Source: Axinella damicornis (taxonomy: Eukaryota > Porifera > Demospongiae > Axinellida > Axinellidae). From it: a stretch of 64,000 nt of DNA. Shown piece by piece: positions 34,555 to 45,438 of the stretch. The translations under genes were made by a program, and so were the position numbers. The notes below the pieces were generated by a model. It was not told the DNA's origin, did no database searches, and was given only the letters and a program-made list of their open reading frames with translations. Position 1 is the first letter of the stretch, and each line of letters opens with the position of its first letter. Location of the stretch: positions 2,171,244-2,235,243 of the forward strand of contig OZ007505.1 in the NCBI GenBank assembly GCA_963931865.1, read 5' to 3'.

Positions 34555-34835
34555 GTCAAAACATCGATCGATGTTTAGCAAGTGTCGATCGATGTTTAGC
34601 ACAGACCGATGTTTAGTAAATTTATAGATAATTAATGTTGATCGATGTTCATGTTTAGCAAATGTCGATCGATGTGTAGTAAATTAATGTTGATCGATGT
34701 TAAATTAGCGCTATAGCACAGACTGATGTTAAGTAAATGTCGATCGATGTTTAGTAAATGTCGATCGACGTTAGCACACAGACCGATGTTTAGTAAAATT
34801 AATGTCATGAAATGTCGATCGATGTTTAGCAAACA
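34555..34835. repeat. Degenerate tandem repeat around TGTCGATCGATGTTTAG
   Basis: About a dozen copies of TGTCGATCGATGTTTAGCAAA-like units of 20-30 bp with insertions. GATCGATC is self-complementary. No coding signal. The flanks 34,258-34,554 and 34,836-35,363 hold nothing recognised beyond two copies of GCCTCCCAGTGT at about 34,887. Confidence 0.8.
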
Positions 34836-35363
34836 TCTAGTGTAGATCACGTGGTGAAGGTGTAAAGTAAACAAGTGGAGAGAGCCTCCCAGTGTGCCTC
34901 CCAGTGTGCCTCTCTGGGAGATAGATGTATATGTTTGTGCTGTGTTCATTGCCGTCAATGTGCATATTCAGTTGTTTGCGTGAATCAGACACCACTGTAG
35001 ACTTTGGATGCACGCGTGCGTGCACTGTAAAAGAGAAGGGTATTATATCACAGAAAACAGTGGATACACTGCAAAAATGTGTGTAGTTGTTTTTACTCCT
35101 TAGTGGTTACCTGAATTGCAGAGGTCTGGGTATGTAGGAAGGAGTTAGGCCTCAAAGTGGTGATTTTTTGCTTACTTTACATTCCATACAAATTGTGAGG
35201 TCTTATCTACATGAAAACACTACTTGTTGCCGAGCGCCTTAGCGCGAGGCAACTAATCGTGCAGCGTAGTCACATCGCGTCTGTATATACATATATATAT
35301 ATATCCGTCACAGTTTCAGTGGCCCCCTCCGTCAGTTTAAGTGGCCCCCTTGGTAGGGGGCAG

Positions 35364-35673
35364 TTTCCGTGTGGTCTCGGCGGTAGAGTAAGGTAGGGCG
35401 GGGTAATTCGGGCCACGGGGTAATTCGGGCCACTTCAACTTCAGGTCAACGGTAACTAAAAACGGACAGACTTTAGGCAAACTTCTGGCCATCTATATCC
35501 AGGGACTCAACCTGCCTACAACTCACTAGAAGCAAGAATAAAAAGGATGCTTCTTTCCTGTTGCGACGTTGAAGTGGCCCGAATTACCCCGTACTATACC
35601 GTGGCCCGAATTACCCCGCCCTACCTTATCGTCCTGTAACGTGAAGGTCGTGAGTTCGACCCTCACACGGACA
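35364..35673 (+). other. tRNA-like sequence (tRNA pseudogene or SINE head) split by a MITE
   Basis: The 5' part TTTCCGTGTGGTCTCGG then CGGTAGAGT resembles an acceptor strand and D-arm/A-box. After the inserted MITE the sequence continues with CTGTAAC (possible anticodon loop, GTA), GTGAGTTCGACCCTCAC (perfect T-stem with a B-box) and ACGGACA, which pairs with the start at 6 of 7 positions. T runs follow, like Pol III termination. The anticodon stem pairs badly, so a SINE head or tRNA pseudogene is likelier than a working tRNA. Confidence 0.55.
35391..35626. mobile_element. 236-bp TA-flanked MITE (AGGTAGGGCGGGGTAATTCG)
   Basis: Termini AGGTAGGGCGGGGTAATTCG and CGAATTACCCCGCCCTACCT are perfect inverted repeats; the subterminal block GGTAATTCGGGCCAC is repeated. 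TA lies on both sides (35389-35390, 35627-35628), which fits a Tc1/mariner-type mover. It interrupts a tRNA-like sequence. A second copy, itself interrupted, lies at 43,653-45,261. Confidence 0.88.
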
Positions 35674-37201
35674 ACTCTTTTTCTCTTTTTTTTGGTGGCG
35701 GTTTGTACGCCGCGTGCAGTCGGTTTCTGGAGGCGCGGTTGGATATAAGCCATGTGCGTACGTGCTAAACACAGGTACAGAGAAGCGAACTATACAAGGA
35801 GCGTTAGCGACGGCGATAACACTGCCTCCGAAGACAATAAGGCAAAGGAGAAAGAGTCTAACAAAGTGAGGAAGAAGCGATGCATACAAAGAGAGTTTAG
35901 CGGAGACAGGTACGACTATTAAACGTTTAGTCTAGGCCACGGTACTTGTACAGTTAGCCTCGAACCCAGGCGCGGGATTCGAGGCTAATGTACAGTGTAC
36001 ACAGAGTTTCGTCCATGATATTTTTTAATGACTACTATGCCTTCGAAATACACTATAGTGCGGAGCTGCAGCAGTCTACAACTCGGAATACTTCGCTCAA
36101 CTCAGACAACTCACACAACTTCGAACTAAACTTCGAACGCTGAACCTCCTCAACAGGAAACCACGCCTACCACTGTGAGCTACATGTAGCAAGGCGCGAG
36201 GCACAGACACTGCGCATGCGTATTCCTAGTATATTTCATGCTTGATATGCTTTCATTAACCTAATGCAATATCTACTCACACATGTAATAAGTTTGGGCT
36301 ACTCCCTTGTAGGACAGGCAACTGAGCAGAAATACTTCAATTTGCAACCAACCAACTTCTTTTTAGAGTGATATAGTAACTGTTGTTTCAACCAGGCTCT
36401 GGTCACCTCAGTTGCATCTCAGTGCCTCCTCGAGCTCCACTGTGGTGATCAAAGAATGAGCACACAATTGAAACCTATATTTTGATCCTTTTAGTATCAT
36501 ACAAAGGAATATGGTTCAAGTTGCCAGCTAATGTAGCTAATAATTGTTGCAGCTTTGCATTCCGAGTTTTGATATGGAGTACATACCGGTAATCCGACTA
36601 AACGTCTTCGTTAATGACTTGGCTTGTGCTGTGCTGTTGGCATATGAGAGAACATTGCTGACTGATCGTGAGTCTCTGAAGTGCTAGCTGAATGTGCATG
36701 TGCTCAGGAGCTGCCACCTCCGTCATCTGTTAGCCCCCTGTGCCAGGGGCTTCAGGAGGTTTCCGTAACAGAGTTCTCTTCCCCTCAGTTTTGGTACAGG
36801 CACAGGATTCCCAAGACCTATTGAGCGCCTTTGGGCGAAAACTTTCTTTCTAGAGCGGCCACCTCCGCGTCGTCTATCTTGTCGTCTCACATGATTTTGC
36901 ACTACGCATGCGCAATCAACCTTGACCTTTTGTTGGCCAGTGAATGGCATCGTGTTTACAGGTAGTCTCATGCCCAGACTGCCCCTACAAAGTGGTGTAC
37001 ACAATTATTGTATACTGATTCATTCTTGCTCTCAGCTCCCAGGCAAGGAACGAGGTTAACATTAACCAAGCAAATGCGCATGCTGCTATATGCTTACTAC
37101 CTCACAGATTAAACTACCATCACCCATGTCTCTCACTCATGTGGATATGGCATGTATGCAAGTTGTTTATGCACTGACCTTTCCTGCAGATCACACCCAC
37201 A
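35674..37201. other. Intergenic region upstream of the HS6ST-like gene
   Basis: Contains a 27-bp palindrome of the TAGCCTCGAACCCAGG type at about 35,957-35,985 with TGTACAGT on both sides, a direct copy of the dispersed repeat at 36,385-36,468, and a CpG-containing ACTACGCATGCGCAAT (36,901-36,916). The last is NRF1-like and could belong to the promoter of the gene at 37,202. No exon was recognised. Confidence 0.4.
36385..36468 (+). repeat. Copy of the dispersed repeat at 14,305
   Basis: Shares GCTCTGGTCACCTCAGTTGC and the following 60 bases with 14,305-14,381; it has an extra CGAGCT before the GTGGTGATCAA block. Confidence 0.7.
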
Positions 37202-38326
37202 ATGAAACGCAAAGGTGTATCTGCCACCTTCATAATGTTGACTCTGGGCTTCACATATTTATATCATTCTGACAAAATATTTACCAAACATTTAGAACCA
37301 CCCATATTGACTATTGGTAATCACAGTGCAAGCCCAGTGAGATTTTGCGATCGTCTGATAGACTTTGATCCTCAAGGCAATGACACATTAGTATTCCTGC
37401 ATATCCAGAGAACTACAGGAACATATTTTGTTGAAAGAGTTAATACACTGAAAAAGGATGGGAAAGACTTATGTGAACATGTAGAGGATCAGCAATGGAC
37501 ATACCGTGGTAAATCACATCTTAGGCATATGTACAGGTGTCCCCGGGAGTGGGACCACCCTGATACAGATCCATGGTTGCTGACGGAGAGAATAATTCAC
37601 ATTCCATGGATATGCGGTGTGCATCCATTCTATGCAGATTTGAAACATTGCTTGCCTAGACTAACTAAAGTGGTCAACTCACACAGAAACTTCAAGTATG
37701 CTACAATGCTCAGACACCCAGTAATCCGCTATATCAGTGAATATTTGCTCGTAATTGGCCAGGGAGCAACTTGGTTATCAGAACATAGATGTGGTGGCCA
37801 GAGAGTGACTCACATAGAAATGCCACCCTGCTACCCGGGCTACTACAATAACCAACCGTGGATTAATGCGAGTTTGGAAACGTTTCTCTCCTGTGACAGT
37901 AACTGGGGAAACAACAGGCAGGTAATGATGCTGGCAGACCTTGAAGAAGTGGGCTGCTATAACAAGACTCTCTATACTAATGACGAAAGGGAGATGCGTT
38001 TGCTAAGAAGTGCTCAAAGGAATCTGGAGGAATTTTCCTTTCTTGGGATAGCTGAGTACCTGGAAGAGAGTGGTATTCTTTTTGAAATACAATTTGGACT
38101 ACAGTTTGGAAAACGACTGGAACAGCTACCCTTGTCTTTAGCTACGACGCAGTTGTTACACTCAGTGCTGACCAGCAACATGTACGAGAAAGTTGTGCAG
38201 GTGAATAAGCTAGATATGGCATTGTATAGCTATGGACTGCAGTTGTTCACCAAGAGATTGAAAGCAAACAGTATATCATTTGACCCTAACCAACTTAACA
38301 AGATGCTAACTTGGATGACAGTCTAG
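37202..38326 (+). CDS. Heparan-sulfate 6-O-sulfotransferase-like protein, intronless, altered PAPS loop
   Basis: A single-exon 374-residue type II Golgi protein. Residues about 6-22 form a signal anchor (VSATFIMLTLGFTYLY). The HS6ST family transfers sulfate from PAPS to the 6-O of glucosamine in heparan sulfate. Family landmarks: TLVFLHIQRTTGTYF (residues 62-76, 5'-phosphosulfate loop), CGVH with H141 matching the catalytic-base region, LRHPVIRYISEY (about 170-181, 3'-phosphate site), GATW, NNRQVMMLADL, VGCYN and a C-terminal MALYSY. Odd points: the loop lysine of the usual QKTGGT is arginine (R70), the first loop glycine is threonine, and RDP is RHP. Activity may be changed or lost. The 5' AATG at 37,202 starts the only long frame. 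The lack of introns in an intron-rich neighbourhood suggests retroposition or a natively intronless family. Confidence 0.9.
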   Translation: MKRKGVSATFIMLTLGFTYLYHSDKIFTKHLEPPILTIGNHSASPVRFCDRLIDFDPQGNDTLVFLHIQRTTGTYFVERVNTLKKDGKDLCEHVEDQQWTYRGKSHLRHMYRCPREWDHPDTDPWLLTERIIHIPWICGVHPFYADLKHCLPRLTKVVNSHRNFKYATMLRHPVIRYISEYLLVIGQGATWLSEHRCGGQRVTHIEMPPCYPGYYNNQPWINASLETFLSCDSNWGNNRQVMMLADLEEVGCYNKTLYTNDEREMRLLRSAQRNLEEFSFLGIAEYLEESGILFEIQFGLQFGKRLEQLPLSLATTQLLHSVLTSNMYEKVVQVNKLDMALYSYGLQLFTKRLKANSISFDPNQLNKMLTWMTV

Positions 38327-39654
38327 AATTAAAGTCCTCAGAATTTTCATGCAATCTTGAAATCCTGCATCAAACACTATTCATTGCGTAGCGCAGAATC
38401 AGACTAATAGCTTTTACTGTCGTGTGTAATTATAAGTTTAGTAATGATAGCTGTTCTATACTTATTCTTTCCCCCCACATGCCATATTCATACTCTAGCT
38501 GCTGCTGTAGAACAATACTGACACTAAATTGACTGTAACAGCAATTACAAAACTAGAATTATTAGCTACTACAGATTATGATTTTATGAATAGGAAAAAT
38601 GAAATAGATACCAGTGCAATGGAATATTTGCATGAGTAGCAGCCCACATTAAACTGAACTGTGCATGCCATATAATTCTGTGCCATATAATTAAGAGATG
38701 ACATTGCATGAGTATATGACCCGACATTACCATTCATCTTGAAGTGGTGTATAATAAAACGGTCTATTCATGCATGCAATACGGCCGCGGCCTGCTGAGT
38801 AGCTATTGGTTGTAACAAACACATACTGTGCAGGGTCCTACTCAGGCAATGTCATCTTCATGTATTTCAACAATAATGTTTTACAATATTATTGAACAAT
38901 TTACACCAGCCGCTACTATCTAATAATATCGGTATGTCATTTAGCAACAGCCATGCAGCTCTACCAGTGAGTAAATAGCCATGTAGTTTCTATACAATTA
39001 TCATAGGCTAGCCAGCTTAGGCAACACGAGTAAGTATAGCTACCTTTGCCTGCAAATGTGCTGTAGCTACATGGTATTGTTTTTGTACAGCTTGAGAGAG
39101 ATCACAGGAGGAAGGCTCCAGTGGCAGACCATCATTGAACACTTATGATCAGTAATGCAACCTAATACAACCTATAGTTGTATTACTGATCATAATGCAT
39201 AGTACTGATCCCAAGATTCCCAACACACTATAGTTGTATTACTGATCATAATGCACTATAATTTTATAGTACTGATCCCAACACACTATAGGCTGTATAA
39301 CTGATGCACTGAGGCCACACTGGTAGTTTTTTAAAGTGCATTCTTAGCACAATCAGCGCTTCAATTACACCTACACTGGACACGCCTCTACATGTGACAA
39401 GAAACGTAACTCAGACATTCTCCGTTGGTGGGTGTGGACATCTGGGCACAAGACTAAGGAAATGCCACGGCCAACTCACTCAGGCTTCCCTAGATTATTA
39501 CAATATTTTCTCTACCAGGAGTGTTAATTATTGCTCACCCCACAGAAAGGAGTAGCTACAAGGTTGAAACAGAACAAGAATAGGTGCATAATAATGGCAG
39601 TGATCAAGTCTTGCATATTCGTGAATGGGAGCTGAAAAATTACTGGTGATCAAA
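38327..39654. other. Intergenic region 3' of HS6ST
   Basis: No exon recognised. From about 39,140 the sequence is collinear with 58,140-58,290 and 60,180-60,390 of the right-hand copy: paired TTGTATTACTGATCATAATGC motifs (39,178-39,300), then GGAAATGCCACGGCCAA and CTACCAGGAGTGTTAATTAT (39,514). At 39,303 it has a single TGCACTGAGG, the sequence expanded into a 26-bp minisatellite in copy B. Confidence 0.6.
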
Positions 39655-41060
39655 GTTGTGTATCTTTCTGCGACAATTCACTTTCAAGTTCTGTAATCCT
39701 CCTGAGACTGTTTCTTTAAGTGAATCCTCGTTGTCTGGTGTGCTATTGGTGCCAGCTATATCTGGCCACAGCTGCTGCCCTGGGGGTCATTATATAGAGG
39801 CTAGACCATCAGTGTGGGGTAAATGGTCATACAACACCATGATATGTTGGACATTTTGCCCTTTCACCGGTAAGAATTCCAAGCAGTTCCAGAGATGTGG
39901 CCATTAACACTTCTCAATTATGCATGTTACACTGACTTATATATGGCTAAAAACTACTAGTTGACTAGCTTTATAAATAGTATTCACTAAACCTTGCATG
40001 AAAAATTGCTTTCCATGTAAAATTAGTTTTAACAGAAAATATTGAAGGACAGATCTGTCCCTATCATATACCGGTGAAAGGGTAATAGGGTAATATATAT
40101 GACTACATTATATCACCACCTTCTCCCACCTTGGGCAGAAAGATGAGTCCCAAGATGAAGGTGGTACCAACGAAGTACCCAGTGGAGAAGAGACAGGGAT
40201 ATACATTGACAACCCCCTTTAGAGTGTACGTGGAGACGATCAGAACTGCCCACACAATACTTGTCACATACGTTGCTGCTGCAATATATTTGGCATCATC
40301 TAGGCCCTTCACCTTCACCTTACATGTAGCGAAAGCTAGGATGAGAGCAATGACCTGCAACAACATCTTATAGCCAAGAAGGATACCCATGGAAGATGTC
40401 TCTGGCTCTGGAGCTACAGACATAGGTAAAGTAGAGGGTGGTGATCCCAAGTACCTGTAGGTTGAGGGCAAAGAGAGGTCCATGTGTGTGAGTGTTGAGA
40501 GGGGATCTAGGGCGCAGTAGTAAATCTGATATAGTGCATGGCCTACCCCTTCTACATCAAACAGCTTTTCCCTGTTGGGGACCCGGATGGCTACGAGATT
40601 TCCCCATACTCCCTCCACAACCCGTGCTGGAGAAAGCGAAGGGCTAGCTTGTTAGACTAGCAATGTTGTAGGTGATTAGTCTGGCGAAGCCAGCCCCTGC
40701 ATGCCCTGTGATATTATAATACGGTTCATGTATGAACACGAAGAGGAAGTAGTGACAGGCGTATACACTACCCAGAAACAGAACAAACAACCATGAACAG
40801 CACAGGATACACAGCTACTTGAGGGAAGCTGGGGGTGGGGCCTGAGTATAAGGCTAAGAAGCTTCTATCTAGAGCAAGGGTGTGACGCTGCAGCATGGGT
40901 GTAGCTTCTGCAGTTTCAAGCTCGTGCAGTTGTGCAAACGTCATAGCAGCCTGTAGTATAGCTAATGCTTGGTAACTGGTCCAGTCCCTGCAGCATGCAT
41001 GTGGTACAACATTAATTTTCAACATGGATATACGGTCATGTGCTAAACAGACACCCGACA
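39655..41060 (-). pseudogene. Decayed copy of the GABA-B-like receptor 3' end (copy A)
   Basis: Minus-strand relic of the gene at 60,392-63,122. The coiled-coil last exon (about 39,655-39,830) has deletions and a stop just after its acceptor. The TM5-TM7 exon (about 40,128-40,450) keeps most of its sequence, including GYKMLLQVIALILAFATCK and LFSTGYFVGTTFILGLIF, but its 5' end is altered. The preceding exon end (PNREKLFDVEG, about 40,560-40,600) survives, and the former intron between them is now open. The upstream exons for the ligand domain and TM1-TM3 are absent. The sequence at 40,750-41,060 has a minus-strand open frame I could not place. Confidence 0.85.
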
Positions 41061-41191
41061 CGAAGCAGATAGACATCCTGGGACCACAACAAGCTCACCC
41101 CATTTATTAGCAAGTATCAGAGTGTGTCCTCAATGGTGTATTCCATTTAGCAGACGTTCACCCCCGTGCAGAGGAACAGATTTAATCCCAT

Positions 41192-41215
41192 CCCCCCCCC
41201 CCCCCCCCCCCCCCC
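41192..41215. repeat. Poly-C tract
   Basis: 24 C in a row. The flanking 41,061-41,427 shows no other feature and probably contains the MRPL10 promoter. Confidence 0.9.
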
Positions 41216-41427
41216 AGGACACAATTATTTCACCATTGTAGGACACAATTACTTGACTACACCCACTGGGACATAATACTATTTTATATGGAGGGAAATA
41301 ATTATAGTACACTGTGACTATGCACAAGTACACTTGATAACAGTGATAACATTCATTGGAAGTTATTTTGTGATACAGCAATTAATGTTTTATTTAAGTT
41401 TAGCCTTTGAATAACAGAATCACAAAA

Positions 41428-42857
41428 ATGTGCTCTGAAATCATTGCAGCTGTTCTACGTTGCTACGCCACCAGAGCATGCTTCAAGAAGACAGCAGTGA
41501 GGAGGAAAGGGGCAAAGGAGGTAGGCATACAGGAAGGTCTAGTCTTGTTCCCAGACCCTCCCCAGATTGAGGCTAAAACATTTCAGAGGGAGGGTCTGGT
41601 AACTTGAGCAGGGTTCACATGGATCTATCCCTGGAAGTAGGTGATTCTGAACACCCCCTTTCCAAGAAAAACTGATACTTAACTTTGTATTCCAAGCACC
41701 AACTATTATCTGAACAGTCCCATAACAGATAAAATGCATGTGATTGGCAATGTGAAGAAAATACTGAATATTTCAGTTTGCAACACATAGTAAATGCGGT
41801 CCAACTATTTTTCTTTGCATAGATCCAATTTCTCTCTCTCTCAGCATTGCATGTTAAACTATAACAAACTGAGCTACAAGCTCCTTCAGTAGCCATTCCC
41901 CTCAAATGCTGTAGCCTCATTCCCAGGCATCCCCAGCTTTACATTACTTGCATCTAACTACAGTCGAAGCACTGCCTTCAAAATTGACCATCGTTTCTAT
42001 TGGCTCGTTCAAATTCCTCTGTGAAGGTGTGGAGTTTTTAATGAGTTATCAAGAAAGTTACCAAATTTACCAGACGGATTTTCCATAGTTGTTCTGAGTG
42101 GGCACAAGACTGCATTCTTCGTGCGGGCCTGGGAACGATCACGAAGTTACAAAGGCTGGGCAGTTTGTTCTATTGTCACCACGATATCTTGGTTCACCCA
42201 GTTGGAGTGATGGAGTGATCGATGACAGCCTTATGGGGCCTCAAAAACTTACTGGAGGGCATAACTCAAATACTCTTCTGTAATAAAAAGAACTTGTGTT
42301 GATGTTGATGTTAATTACAAGTTCCACCTTATTGTGGCATGCCCCCAATCCAGCCCAGCCGGTGTAAGCAGTTGATAGCAGCTGATCTGAGAGATGTGTT
42401 CCAGGGCAGCATGATGGTAGCTGTCTTCCACTACAATGACCTCAGTGTACAGGAGTGGAACAGTGTGCACTTGAAGCTGAAGAAGGCTGACATCAAAATA
42501 CATGTGATCCCTAGCAAGGTGTCCGCTAGGGCACTGGAGGACACAAGATTTAGGAATGTTATTCCCTTGTTTAAGGGATGTACTGCAGTTGCCTTTGCAA
42601 AGACATCAGCTGTATCCCATCTACTGGACAGCTTGAAAGGAGAGGGAAGGCTGCAGCTGCTGGGAGGTGTGCTGGATGATCAGCTGCTCACTCACAGAGG
42701 GTTCCATGAGTATGCCCAGCTACCCCCAATGGAAACTTTGCACCAAAGGCTGTCAGTTAATCTGACAGCTTCACAAATGATTCTAGCACGCTCGATGAGT
42801 GGATCACAAAGGCTCTCACAGTTGCTCGACTCGGCATCCAAGATTACACCGTCATAG
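41428..42857 (+). CDS. MRPL10: Mitochondrial large-subunit ribosomal protein uL10m
   Basis: Structural protein of the mitoribosome stalk base, made in the cytosol and imported. Exon 1 is 41428-41520 (31 residues from MCSEIIAAVLRCYATRACFK, basic and suited to a mitochondrial presequence), followed by a GTAGGC donor. The main exon ends at 42857 and carries the conserved order RDVFQGSMMVAV, LKKADIKIHVIPS, LEDTRFRNVIPLFKG, LQLLGGVLDD, HRGFHEYAQLPP, matching animal MRPL10. I could not fix the acceptor: the AG at 42,320-42,321 gives a phase that does not follow exon 1, so a small exon or another donor is missing from this model. The intron carries a TAGTCTTGTTCCCAGACC-type MITE (about 41,536-41,603). 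Confidence 0.85.
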
Positions 42858-43488
42858 TCTTCCTGTTTCTAGTGCATCCCTACAATTAGCGTCAGAGCAA
42901 CATTATATCTGTACCTCAAATATCACCTGATTGTATTTGGAACAGGACTAGCATATAAATTATGTGCATTGTTCTAAATATAGCAACATCAGAGATCCTT
43001 AAATTTAACCCCAGGATGTAATACTCCATGACAAGTACTCATGTATTGGAAATACCTTACTGAGACCATACACCTTCAAAATTGAAATTGTTTGGTTCAC
43101 CAGACTGACTTGTAACGAAATGCTCCTGTTCTGCTGTGAAATGTCTGAATTCATCATGGTGGTTTCTGTAGAAGTCACTGAAACCAAATTTCAGCCTTTC
43201 ATTGACCTCTTGTTCCGAGTGAGGAACACCCAAGAACTTGTCCTATTGGTCTGCCTCTTGATCTTTCTCTGTGCCACTCTGCAATCAGCCAGTGTTTCAG
43301 GTTATGCACGATGAGGACTGTACCACCAAACAGTTTCTAGCACCATCTCACGCATTTTCACAGCACATCTCACTCATTTACTTGCTAAGTGGTTGGCATC
43401 TCTGTAGTTGGAGCTCCTTCTCGTTATGCGGCTCCTGCGTGGACTGAGCCGTGCTCAGTAGTCGCCCTGATGTGAGCATCAGCAGCCT
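42858..43488. other. Intergenic region 3' of MRPL10
   Basis: A minus-strand stretch near 43,310-43,200 reads HNLKHWLIAEWHRERSRGRP before a stop and could be a decayed transposon-derived coding fragment; I cannot name it. Nothing else was recognised. Confidence 0.3.
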
Positions 43489-43555
43489 TGCCTCGTTCCC
43501 AGGCCCCGCCCAGCTTTTCGTCGCTTGCATGCGCGCGGGCCAGGGAACGAGGCTA
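43489..43555. mobile_element. TAGCCTCGTTCCCA-family MITE, 67 bp
   Basis: TGCCTCGTTCCCAGGCC to GGCCAGGGAACGAGGCTA, flanked by a perfect 10-bp duplication TCAGCAGCCT (43479-43488, 43556-43565). Confidence 0.85.
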
Positions 43556-43810
43556 TCAGCAGCCTACTATATCAGCTAATGGTACGAGACTAGTTTTGGA
43601 TAGGAAACTGCAGCCTAAAACATCATTGGTTTTGCCATGTGTAACGGTGATAAGGTAGGCGCTAGGGCGGGGTAATTCGGGCCACGTGGTAATTCGGGCC
43701 ACTTCAACGGAAAAGAAGCATCCATTGGATTCTTGCTTCTAGTGAGTTGTAGGCAGGTTGAGTCCCTGGATATACATGGCCAGAAGTTTGCCTAAAGTCT
43801 GTCCGTTTTT

Positions 43811-45172
43811 TACGGAAGCCGAGAAGGGCCATTCCATTCTGCCGTTCTACCATTCTGCCGTTCTGCCATTCTGCCGTTCTGCCATTCTGCCATTCTGAGG
43901 TAGCACGTGACTGCACGTGCGCATCTTCGGTCAGCGGAGCATTAGCTAACGGCGACATCACTAGTACGCAGACACCAAGTTCAAATGGCTGGTTTGCTTT
44001 TAAGAACGCGAATTCTACTGACTTAGCTAGCTAGCTATCTACCAGCTAAATCCTTGCAATAACTAGTCCAGGTTATCTATACTTGTTATAATTATTATCA
44101 AAACTGATCAAAGTTTTTCTTCATCCACCAAGGTACATCAACTCCTATCAGTAACCAATGTGGATAGAAATTAAAAGTGATCATGACCACCATGATACAG
44201 ATATATTATCAATAAGTGTGAACTTTGAAGTTCTTGTGGTAATGTTCTGAGCGTGAAGTGGCCGGCTTGTACTTATGATACTTTGGAAGGGGGATGTAAC
44301 TGAGAATGACCATTCATTCAGCCAAATTTTTCAATCCTGCCATTCTTCCATACTGCCATTCTTCCCTACTGCCATTATTCCTTACTGCCATTATTCCTTA
44401 CTGCCATTCTTCACAACTGCCATTCTTCCTTACTTCCATTCTTCACAACTGCCATTCTTCCTTACTGACGTTCTTCCTTCCTGCTATTCTGGCTTAATTG
44501 GTCTGTATAGCTAGCTAGTTGCTATAATTATAGCTAGTATTCCAAGGCAAATGATTTCTTATAGCTACAAACAAGCCTGGGGCAGGTTAATCATTCCACC
44601 ACGATCTAGTCTAGTATAGCTAGTATGTTAAGACTTTCTGTTTGGAATAACCTAAGCCGTAGATCGGATCACCTGCATTTCGACCTTCTCCTTCGTCTCC
44701 GCCAGAAACACCAGTAGCGCTGGACGAACCAATTCCAGATTCTATATCGCTCCCAGCTGTACCGTCCATCGTTTCACTTGTACCTACTTGTTCACAGACG
44801 ATTATGAAGTCAGGGCGCGCGAGACACACGATTACGCGATATAGCTAGTACAGCGTTCTTGCAATGTCACCGCAGGACTCCCCAGCAGATTAGCCTATGG
44901 CTGAGCCTGAAGGGACTACCCAGATCAGCCTATGGCTGTTGAAAAGTAAAATCTACTACTACTACAGTATACTATTTACGTAACGTTTATGTGCAATTAC
45001 GCGCATTTGCGCATCGATACGCGATATCGCGATCTGTTCAAGATGCGCACGTGCAGTCACGTGCTACCTCAGAATAGCAGAATGGCAGAACGGCAGAACG
45101 GCAGAACGGCAGAATGGCAGAACGGCAGAATGGTAGAACGGCAGAATGGAATGGCCCTTCTCGGCTTCCGTA
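43811..45172. mobile_element. 1.36-kb inverted-repeat element with CATTCTGCCGTTCTGC subrepeats
   Basis: Termini TACGGAAGCCGAGAAGGGCC and its complement at 45,153-45,172; flanked by GTTTTT (43805-43810 and 45173-45178), a 6-bp duplication confirmed by the empty site in the copy at 35,391. Each arm (about 43,811-43,930 and 45,040-45,172) contains 6-8 short CATTCTGCCGTT repeats followed by GCACGTGACTGCACGTGCGC, a small foldback-like design. A second block of CTGCCATTCTTCC repeats lies at 44,336-44,480. No transposase. Confidence 0.88.
44690..44793 (-). other. Possible captured first exon inside the nested element
   Basis: On minus, a start codon near 44,767 opens a Ser/Gly/Glu-rich frame (TAGSDIESGIGSSSATG, then GGDEGEGRNAG) that ends at CAGGTGATC, a fair splice donor. 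Upstream is CpG-rich. There is no homology I recognise and no downstream exon, so this is a weak candidate for a host exon carried by the element. Confidence 0.25.
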
Positions 45173-45438
45173 GTTTTTAGTTACCGTTGACCTGAAGTTG
45201 AAGTGGCCCGAATTACCCGTGGCCCGAATTACCCGTGGCCCGAATTACCCCGCCCTACCTTTAACCTTAGTTAATGGATGCACACAGGCAGCGACATCAT
45301 TAGAGGTGGTATGCAAGGGGCAGTCACTTGTATATTGCACGTAGAAGCATTTGCGACTGGGATCAGAATTGATTACTAGTCTTGAGTTACAGGGTTCAAA
45401 GGACAAAAATGTAAAGAAGGCTAGGAACACTTCATCAG

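Larger units (their letters stand above)
43653..45261. mobile_element. TA-flanked MITE (copy 2), interrupted by a nested element
   Basis: Same family as 35,391-35,626: left end AGGTAGG then GGGCGGGGTAATTCGGGCCA, right end GGCCCGAATTACCCCGCCCT, with TA outside (43651-43652, about 45262-45263). The two halves match the intact copy up to 43,810 and from 45,173 on. The host element is therefore about 245 bp and the rest is the insertion at 43,811. Confidence 0.88.

Noticed and set aside
43005..43314. Small plus- and minus-strand frames 3' of MRPL10
   Set aside because: No splice sites or conserved motifs; a weak transposon-like phrase on minus is interrupted by stops.
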